Source: Sphingobacterium sp. xlx-96
GTDB lineage: Bacteria > Bacteroidota > Bacteroidia > Sphingobacteriales > Sphingobacteriaceae
Assembly: GCF_011007365.1 (NCBI RefSeq)
Contig: NZ_WFKM01000001.1
Coordinates: 248,001 to 312,000 of the forward strand
Length of the DNA stretch: 64,000 nucleotides
Direction of reading: 5' to 3'
Part shown: piece after piece, positions 58,601 through 64,000 of the stretch
Layout: every line of letters starts with the position of its first letter
Numbering within the stretch: the first letter of the stretch is position 1
Notes under the pieces: generated by a model
Database searches by the model: none
Seen by the model: only the letters and a program-made list of their open reading frames with translations
What the model was told of the DNA's origin: nothing
Position numbers and translations under genes: made by a program

Positions 58601-59286
58601 TAAACAGTATTAATCAATTCATCAGATTTAGATAATTTAAGATAGGTTATAGAATGATTGCTAGGTGAATAATCAATTCCTAGCTCTTCAGTGTATTGGT
58701 ATTCATTCTTATCTTTATCAATATAGTGAATTTCAATAAGCAGATTTTCAAAAATTGGTGGCTGATTTTCATCTGCAATATTCTTTAAGGTGATTTTTAT
58801 CGGAATTCTACCTGCTATTAAATTCTGGTGTTTTTCAATAAAAATTTTGTTAATGGTGTATATCTTATAAGTGATACTACAATCTTTGTCAACTGTTAGA
58901 TTGAATGTTAAGAAAATACTTAATAATTTATTGTCCCATGAGTTGCTATAAGGTATATCCCAATTTTTTTTATTTGAACTAGGCTTAAAATTAACTTCAG
59001 GTCTAATACTTCTTAAATATTTTAATTCCTCAATCTTAAATATTCTGTTTTGGTCTTTTTGAACCTTCATTTGGGAATCTAGTGTTTTATAAATGAAAAC
59101 CCCACCAATAAGAGCAACCAAAAAAGTAAACCATTCTGAAACATTACCCCATATAGCAACATCAAATTTAGATGCTTCAGGGACACAGCAATTTAAAGCC
59201 TTGACAATAGCAACTAATACAACAGCACCAACAAGTATTAAAGCTATTAAACTACCTATTCCTATTTTATCCTTAATTTCTTTCAT
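58597..59286 (-). CDS. Two-helix membrane protein, probable moron
   Basis: 229 residues on the minus strand, convergent with the holin (stops overlap by 4 nt). Two membrane helices in the first 70 residues ('GIGSLIALILVGAVVLVAIVKAL' region and 'WFTFLVALIGGVFIYKTL') are followed by a soluble domain of about 150 residues ('IPIKITLKNIADENQPPIFENLLIEIHY'). No family is recognised. A lone minus-strand gene after the lysis cassette with its own divergent control region is where lysogenic-conversion or exclusion genes often sit. A soluble cytosolic sensor with a membrane anchor is also a common abortive-infection layout. Role is inference. Confidence 0.55.
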   Translation of the reverse strand: MKEIKDKIGIGSLIALILVGAVVLVAIVKALNCCVPEASKFDVAIWGNVSEWFTFLVALIGGVFIYKTLDSQMKVQKDQNRIFKIEELKYLRSIRPEVNFKPSSNKKNWDIPYSNSWDNKLLSIFLTFNLTVDKDCSITYKIYTINKIFIEKHQNLIAGRIPIKITLKNIADENQPPIFENLLIEIHYIDKDKNEYQYTEELGIDYSPSNHSITYLKLSKSDELINTVY

Positions 59287-59485
59287 ATTATTGTTAACTA
59301 TTGGTGTTGAAGATAATTATTTGTTACACAATAAAAAATATTCCACTTTTTATAAAAATTATTTGATTTAATATCAGTGCTTTAAGTTTAAACTAATTAG
59401 TATAAAATTCTCTATTGGCAATGTCTTGTTTTTCCTGCTCTTTTGTTGTATGGCAATGGTGCTATAATTTAAAAAAATATAAGAA
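59287..59485. promoter_or_regulatory. Divergent control region between prophage end genes
   Basis: About 200 nt without a gene between the minus-strand membrane gene and the last plus-strand pair. It has a perfect palindrome AGTTTAAACT at 59385-59394 and two copies of TGGCAATG (near 59415 and 59450). It probably holds both promoters and an operator. Confidence 0.4.
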
Positions 59486-59767
59486 ATGAAAAATGAAATT
59501 TTACTACTGAATGATGCAAATGAATTAATTGATGGTTTAGCTTATAAATATACTGAACTTAAAGAAGTACCATGTATTTATGATTTAAATGATTTTAAAA
59601 GTGCTGTAAGGAATATTCTATCTAATTATGATGAAACATCATATTCTTATTATGTTGCAGAAATTGAAGAAGGGGTAGTTATAAATATTGATAATGAAGT
59701 GATATTACACGTCAATGAAAAATTCAATGATTTAGCAACCTACTTTAAAACATGGTCAGAATATTAA
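59486..59767 (+). CDS. Small acidic prophage protein, unknown function
   Basis: 93 residues with a low isoelectric point ('NDANELIDGLAYKYTELKEVP', 'AEIEEGVVINIDNEVILHVNEKF'). It shares a base with the next start (TAATG). The pair at the right end is the last of the prophage; acidic plus basic partner suggests they may interact. No family is recognised; an antitoxin or DNA mimic is possible but unproven. Confidence 0.5.
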   Translation: MKNEILLLNDANELIDGLAYKYTELKEVPCIYDLNDFKSAVRNILSNYDETSYSYYVAEIEEGVVINIDNEVILHVNEKFNDLATYFKTWSEY

Positions 59768-60225
59768 TGGATAACTATAAAATAGTAACTAGCTTACACA
59801 CAATAACTACATCTAGGCTATGTAGTATTGCTAAATTGTATCAAATTCCTCAAGTTGAAACATCCAATGTTTTAAGGCTTATTAAAGCTCTACAATCAAT
59901 TAAAAAAGAAGATAGGGTACATGCTAGGGTTGTTGTAGATGTTAGCTATGATGAAGTGTTAGATATGTTAGATGGTCTATCTAATGGTATTGATGCTTAT
60001 AAGAAGAAGTACAATGTTAGGACATTTCCAAAAGATTTAAATATTTATCAGCTTATTGAAGCGTTGAATAAAATAGATGCAAAGCAGTTAATAAAAGATA
60101 TTATAATTGAATCTGCAACTAGTACGCCAAAGGAAAAAAGTAAGGGTAAAGTGAAAAAAGAATTACCAAAAAAACTAACCTATGAAGAACGTAGAAAATT
60201 AGAGTTATTAAGTAAAAACAGCTAA
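59767..60225 (+). CDS. Basic-tailed prophage protein, unknown function
   Basis: 152 residues from the ATG at 59767, chosen because it overlaps the preceding stop; another ATG lies five codons upstream. The first half is helical ('TTSRLCSIAKLYQIPQVETSN' could be a helix-turn-helix), and the end is very basic ('KEKSKGKVKKELPKKLTYEERRK'). It may bind DNA, perhaps as regulator or excision factor; its place beside attR is suggestive. The stop codon lies in the loop of a terminator. Confidence 0.5.
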   Translation: MDNYKIVTSLHTITTSRLCSIAKLYQIPQVETSNVLRLIKALQSIKKEDRVHARVVVDVSYDEVLDMLDGLSNGIDAYKKKYNVRTFPKDLNIYQLIEALNKIDAKQLIKDIIIESATSTPKEKSKGKVKKELPKKLTYEERRKLELLSKNS

Positions 60226-60246
60226 TTAAGGCTGTTTTTTTTTTTG
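60217..60246 (+). terminator. Terminator at the right end of the prophage
   Basis: AACAGC and GCTGTT pair with the stop codon in the loop; a run of twelve or more T's follows. Confidence 0.8.
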
Positions 60247-60283
60247 TGTCAAAGTGTGATAAAAGTGTGTCAAATGTGTGCCA
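60245..60283 (+). repeat. Right integrase arm-type repeats
   Basis: Several copies of GTGTSAAA-like units (TGTGTCAAA, GTGTGATAAA, GTGTGTCAAA, TGTGTGCC). TGTGTCAAAGTGTGA is identical to the left arm at 26439-26453. Confidence 0.5.
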
Positions 60284-60385
60284 ATTCCTAAAATTTTAGG
60301 TTAAAATGAGCTGTTTTTCTATAAGTTTAATTTTTAAAAAGCGGGTTTAAACGCTTAAAACAAACCCTATGATATATTACCTATT

Positions 60386-60396
60386 TACAGTATATT
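60386..60396 (+). other. Candidate attR core
   Basis: TACAGTATATT equals the left core. It overlaps the first bases of the lepA -7 element TATATTTG. Confidence 0.45.
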
Positions 60397-60398
60397 TG
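60391..60398 (+). promoter_or_regulatory. lepA promoter -7 element
   Basis: TATATTTG matches TAnnTTTG exactly, 31 nt before the ATG at 60429. The sequence that would provide its -33 element is now prophage DNA. Confidence 0.6.
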
Positions 60399-60428
60399 CC
60401 GTTTATAAAAAGAAGGCATAAAACCTAT

Positions 60429-62219
60429 ATGAAGCATATACGCAATTTTTGTATAATAGCACATATCGACCACGGAAAGAGTACCTTGGCAGATAGATTA
60501 TTGGAATATACGAATACAATCTCCCAACGTGAAGCGCAGGCACAGCTGTTGGATAATATGGATTTGGAAAGGGAGAGAGGGATTACCATCAAGAGTCACG
60601 CTATTCAGATGGACTATGTTCAAGATGGACAGCAATACATCTTTAATCTCATTGATACTCCGGGACACGTTGATTTTTCTTACGAAGTATCCAGATCTAT
60701 CGCTGCGTGTGAAGGTGCTTTATTAATTGTGGATGCATCTCAAGGAATACAGGCTCAAACTATTTCCAATCTGTATCTTGCGATGGAGCATGATCTGGAG
60801 ATTATTCCTGTATTGAACAAGATGGACTTGCCTGGTGCTATGCCGGAAGAGGTTAAAGATCAAATTATCGATCTTATCGGCGGTAAAAGAGAAGATATTA
60901 TCCCTGCATCTGGAAAAACAGGTCTGGGAATACCTGACATCTTACGAGCAATCGTAGAACGGGTTCCTGCTCCGGTAGGAGATCCAGATGGACCTTTACA
61001 GGCTCTGATTTTTGATTCTGTTTTTAATTCTTTCAGAGGGATTATGGCTTACTTTAAAGTGGAGAATGGTGAAATCAGAAAAGGAGATAAAGTCAAATTT
61101 GTTGCTACCGGTAAAGAGTACTATGCAGATGAAGTTGGTACTTTGAAATTGAACCAAGTCGCTAAAGATGTGATTAAGACAGGTGATGTCGGTTATATCG
61201 TCTCTGGTATTAAGGAAGCGCGCGAAGTAAAAGTGGGTGATACAATCACGCATAAAGATCGCCCATGTCAGAATGCAATCCAAGGATTTGAAGAGGTGAA
61301 GCCCATGGTTTTTGCCGGTATCTACCCTGTCGATACGGAAGATTATGAAGAGTTGCGCGAGTCCATGCATCGATTACAATTAAACGATGCTTCTTTGGTC
61401 TTTGAGCCAGAGTCTTCTGCAGCTTTAGGATTTGGTTTCCGTTGTGGTTTCTTAGGTATGCTGCATATGGAGATTATCCAAGAGCGCTTAGAAAGAGAGT
61501 TTGATATGACGGTGATCACTACTGTTCCCAACGTATCTTACCGTGCATTCCTAAGTAAGGATAAAGAGGAAGTGGTCGTTCATAACCCATCAGACCTGCC
61601 TGATCCGAGTAAATTGGACTCCATTGAAGAACCTTATATCAAAGCTAATATAATTACCAAGGCAGAGTTTGTGGGCCCTGTAATGTCTCTGTGTATCCAA
61701 AAGAGGGGTACGATAATGAATCAATCTTATTTGACATCAGATCGTGTAGAATTGGTTTTCGAGATGCCTATGGGAGAGATCGTGTTTGATTTTTATGATA
61801 AGTTGAAAACGATTTCAAAAGGATACGCTTCATTCGACTACCATCAGATTGGTTACCGCACTTCGGATTTGGTGAAGTTGGATATACGACTGAATGATGA
61901 ACCGGTCGATGCATTGTCCTCGTTGATTCACAGAAGTAATGCTTATGATTTTGGTAAAAAAATCTGTGAGAAATTAAAAGAATTATTGCCTAGACAACAG
62001 TTTGAAATCCGGATCCAAGCTTCTATCGGAGCAAAGATCATTGCCAGAGAGACTATATCCGCTCTACGTAAAGACGTAACTGCAAAATGTTACGGAGGTG
62101 ATATCTCCCGTAAACGTAAGTTGTTGGAAAAACAGAAAAAAGGAAAAAAACGGATGCGTCAGGTAGGTAACGTCGAGATTCCTCAGTCGGCGTTTATGGC
62201 AGTGTTGAAATTAGACTAA
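60429..62219 (+). CDS. lepA: Elongation factor 4 (LepA)
   Basis: 596 residues from the ATG at 60429, the normal length; the frame is open 20 codons farther up, but that part covers the promoter. The GTPase P-loop is 'AHIDHGKST' at 11-19, followed by '[12 protein letters not shown]', 'DTPGHVDF' and 'NKMDLPGA'. '[14 protein letters not shown]' and the C-terminal '[29 protein letters not shown]' are specific to LepA. It binds ribosomes and affects translocation. It is a common core gene. Confidence 0.96.
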   Translation: MKHIRNFCIIAHIDHGKSTLADRLLEYTNTISQREAQAQLLDNMDLERERGITIKSHAIQMDYVQDGQQYIFNLIDTPGHVDFSYEVSRSIAACEGALLIVDASQGIQAQTISNLYLAMEHDLEIIPVLNKMDLPGAMPEEVKDQIIDLIGGKREDIIPASGKTGLGIPDILRAIVERVPAPVGDPDGPLQALIFDSVFNSFRGIMAYFKVENGEIRKGDKVKFVATGKEYYADEVGTLKLNQVAKDVIKTGDVGYIVSGIKEAREVKVGDTITHKDRPCQNAIQGFEEVKPMVFAGIYPVDTEDYEELRESMHRLQLNDASLVFEPESSAALGFGFRCGFLGMLHMEIIQERLEREFDMTVITTVPNVSYRAFLSKDKEEVVVHNPSDLPDPSKLDSIEEPYIKANIITKAEFVGPVMSLCIQKRGTIMNQSYLTSDRVELVFEMPMGEIVFDFYDKLKTISKGYASFDYHQIGYRTSDLVKLDIRLNDEPVDALSSLIHRSNAYDFGKKICEKLKELLPRQQFEIRIQASIGAKIIARETISALRKDVTAKCYGGDISRKRKLLEKQKKGKKRMRQVGNVEIPQSAFMAVLKLD

Positions 62220-62309
62220 AAAGAGTTATAAGGTTAAGAGATTAAAAGTTAGAAAATCAACGGGCACGGAGCGAGGATGAAAGACTATATGAGTACTCAA
62301 ATCTCCTGT

Positions 62310-62350
62310 TTAAATACGGTATCTAACTACTAAATACGAACTACTAAGTA
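62310..62350 (+). repeat. Short ACTACTAAATAC-type repeat before folD
   Basis: AACTACTAAATACGAACTACTAAGTACTATG: a 15-nt unit given about twice, just before the folD ATG. Such AT-rich repeats are common in leader regions of related genomes as far as I recall. Confidence 0.4.
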
Positions 62351-62352
62351 CT

Positions 62353-63240
62353 ATGAATATATTAGACGGTAAAGAAGTATCTGCAAAGATTAAAGAAGAT
62401 ATAAAAGTTGAAGCCGCGGCTTTCACCGCTGCTGCTGGAAGAAAGCCTCATCTTGTTGCTATTTTAGTAGGAAATGATGGCGGTAGTGAAACTTACGTAG
62501 CCAGTAAAATGAGAAACTGTGAACTGGTAGGTTTTGAGTCAACTAATATCCGTTATGATGTTGCTGTTTCTGAAGCGGAATTGATCGCTAAAATTCAGGA
62601 AATAAATGCAGATCCTACTATTGATGGATTGATTGTACAGTTGCCTTTACCAGCTCATATTGACCCGGATAAGGTAACGGAGGCTATCGATCATAGAAAG
62701 GATGTTGATGGTTTCCATCCCATTAATTTAGGTCGGATGCAGCGTAATTTGCCATGCTTCATTCCTGCAACACCTTATGGTATTATGTTGATGCTTTCGC
62801 ATTATGGTATTGACACAGCAGGAAAACATGCTGTGGTTGTAGGGAGAAGCAATATCGTCGGTTCGCCAATGAGTATCCTGTTGGCTAGAAATAGTAATCC
62901 CGGAAATTGTACAGTTACTTTGACGCATAGTAGAACAAAAGATCTTAAGACAGAGGTTTTGCGTGGCGATATCATTGTTGCAGCGATAGGTAAAAAGAAC
63001 TTTGTAACGGCTGATATGGTGAAGGAAGGAGCGATCGTAATCGATGTGGGAATCAATAGAGAAAACTCTACAGAAACAAAGTCTGGTTTTAAGCTCTACG
63101 GAGATGTTGATTTTGATAATGTAGCGGCAAAAGCTTCATGGATTACCCCTGTACCAGGTGGAGTAGGATTAATGACTATCGTCGGTTTGCTAAAAAATAC
63201 ATTAGAAGCTGCAAAGGGTACAATTTATCCCAAATTTTAG
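62353..63240 (+). CDS. folD: Methylenetetrahydrofolate dehydrogenase / cyclohydrolase
   Basis: 295 residues, the usual length. '[16 protein letters not shown]' holds the catalytic Lys, '[13 protein letters not shown]' and '[14 protein letters not shown]' are signature regions, and '[20 protein letters not shown]' is the NADP site; '[11 protein letters not shown]' closes the enzyme. It interconverts methylene- and formyl-tetrahydrofolate in one-carbon metabolism. Single gene after lepA with 133 nt between them. Confidence 0.95.
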   Translation: MNILDGKEVSAKIKEDIKVEAAAFTAAAGRKPHLVAILVGNDGGSETYVASKMRNCELVGFESTNIRYDVAVSEAELIAKIQEINADPTIDGLIVQLPLPAHIDPDKVTEAIDHRKDVDGFHPINLGRMQRNLPCFIPATPYGIMLMLSHYGIDTAGKHAVVVGRSNIVGSPMSILLARNSNPGNCTVTLTHSRTKDLKTEVLRGDIIVAAIGKKNFVTADMVKEGAIVIDVGINRENSTETKSGFKLYGDVDFDNVAAKASWITPVPGGVGLMTIVGLLKNTLEAAKGTIYPKF

Positions 63241-63439
63241 TTTTTTGATTTAGAAATTCACCCCTTACAATCCGGGTAGCATGTACCTATTGGGTAGAAT
63301 GGTAAGAGTTTTGTTTTGGCACACAAATTGAGTATTTAGTAGCGTTAACTAAACTCATTTGTATGGATCATGCGTCGATCGTATTCTAGAAGATATCGGT
63401 ATAGCTGATAGATCCATCGCCATTTAAAATTTATATCTA
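63241..63439. other. Intergenic region, nothing clear
   Basis: About 200 nt between folD and the lipoprotein gene. No strong hairpin or exact TAnnTTTG element is seen; the promoter of the next gene must lie here. Confidence 0.4.
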
Positions 63440-63958
63440 ATGAAAAAAAATGTATTATTAGCAGTGGTAGCCGGAGCAATAACATTTGCATCGTGCAACA
63501 ATTCTCCTTCTAAGGACAAAAATGCGGACGGTGAGGTTACAGCAGGTGAACAATTGGATCACTCTTTGAACAAGATGGATCAAATATCCGAAGATGCTGC
63601 AGCGAAGGCAGAAGCGGATTATAATAAAGCTAAGGCCGATCTAGAGGCAGCTGTCGCCAAAGGTGACAAGCAAGCGGAAGAAACTGCGCGCAAAACCCTT
63701 GCAGATGCTGAGGCTGTATGGAATAAAGCCAAAGAAGCATTGAAAGATGCTGGCCAAAAGGTGGAGTCTGGTGTTACGAATGCGGTAGACGCTACGAAAG
63801 ATGCAGCAAAAAAGACAGGCGCTGCGATCGAAAATTCTGCTGATGAGGCTGGAGAAAAGTTGAAAGATGCTGGTGCGAAAGCTGAAAATGCTGTTAAAGA
63901 AACAGCGAATGAAGCGGAGAGAAAAGCTAAAAACGTAAAAGAAGCTTTGAAAAACTAG
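63440..63958 (+). CDS. LEA-like / apolipophorin-like Ala-Lys-rich lipoprotein
   Basis: 172 residues with a lipobox ending at Cys20 (TFASC). The rest is almost all charged helix rich in Ala, Lys and Glu, with repeats of 'KDAGxKxExxV' and 'DAxKxAAKKTG' type, as in late-embryogenesis-abundant-like and YtxH/CsbD-like stress proteins. It is likely a periplasmic lipoprotein induced by stress; that role is inferred. Confidence 0.65.
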   Translation: MKKNVLLAVVAGAITFASCNNSPSKDKNADGEVTAGEQLDHSLNKMDQISEDAAAKAEADYNKAKADLEAAVAKGDKQAEETARKTLADAEAVWNKAKEALKDAGQKVESGVTNAVDATKDAAKKTGAAIENSADEAGEKLKDAGAKAENAVKETANEAERKAKNVKEALKN

Positions 63959-64000
63959 ACTTACAAATACAATGAAATTTGTGAACGCCCGTGTTAATCG

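Larger units (their letters stand above)
26381..60396 (+). mobile_element. Prophage, siphovirus-like, about 34 kb
   Basis: An integrase lies at the left end and a complete set of virion and lysis genes follows, all but two on the plus strand: terS, terL, tail and fibre, tape measure, protease, scaffold, capsid, portal, spanin, endolysin, holin. The DNA is clearly more AT-rich than both flanks and contains no GATC. The ends given are the outer limits of an 11-bp direct repeat, TACAGTATATT, found on each side; short repeated integrase-arm-like sites lie just inside each. No contractile sheath gene is seen. All structural genes look intact, so the element may be inducible. Confidence 0.85.

Overview
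The window looks like a chromosomal segment of a Bacteroidota bacterium, most likely a Sphingobacteriaceae / Sphingobacterium-like species. Supporting signs are promoters with a TAnnTTTG -7 element, many lipoboxes ending in SC, HmuY-type and CBM9-like proteins, and start regions with weak or no Shine-Dalgarno sequence. About 34 kb in the middle is a prophage, lying between the class II aldolase gene and lepA.

Left host arm (1-26.3 kb): the tail of a deoxyribonucleotidase gene; a WG-repeat protein; a broken SulP-STAS transporter; small enzymes (DUF1801, methyltransferase, ElaA acetyltransferase, DUF1456); a minus-strand operon of an HmuY-like lipoprotein, two paralogous surface lipoproteins, a secreted protein and a di-heme cytochrome c peroxidase; an NTF2-like secreted protein; a degenerate peptidase-like protein; an M28 peptidase; tRNA-Ser(UGA); a bestrophin; a GH25 lysozyme; thioredoxin; a CNNM/CorC-like protein; a sugar-kinase-like phosphotransferase; a CBM9-like protein; a minus-strand group of a class A beta-lactamase-like hydrolase, a regulatory-domain protein, an M1 peptidase and an Spx/ArsC-like protein; and class II fructose-bisphosphate aldolase.

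Prophage (about 26.38-60.40 kb): much more AT-rich than the host. I found not a single GATC in it, although GATC is common in both flanks. It encodes a tyrosine integrase, a 0.9 kb non-coding region with an 11-bp-periodic iteron array, a set of small early genes (a PD-(D/E)XK-like nuclease, a possible sigma-like protein, a small membrane protein), then terS, terL, a chaperone-like gene with a probable -1 frameshift, tail and fibre genes, tape measure, XkdF-like protease, scaffold, capsid, tail tube, portal with a MuF-like tail domain, connectors, and a lysis cassette (unimolecular spanin, M15 endolysin, holin). No sheath gene is seen, so a siphovirus is likely. Three genes look like morons: a lipoprotein and two minus-strand genes. 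A short AT-rich motif (TTAATATTTAT or close variants) lies 12-22 nt before most transcription-unit starts, often just after a hairpin terminator, and is probably the phage promoter.

Right host arm (60.4-64 kb): lepA, folD, and a small LEA-like lipoprotein. The apparent attR core overlaps the lepA promoter.
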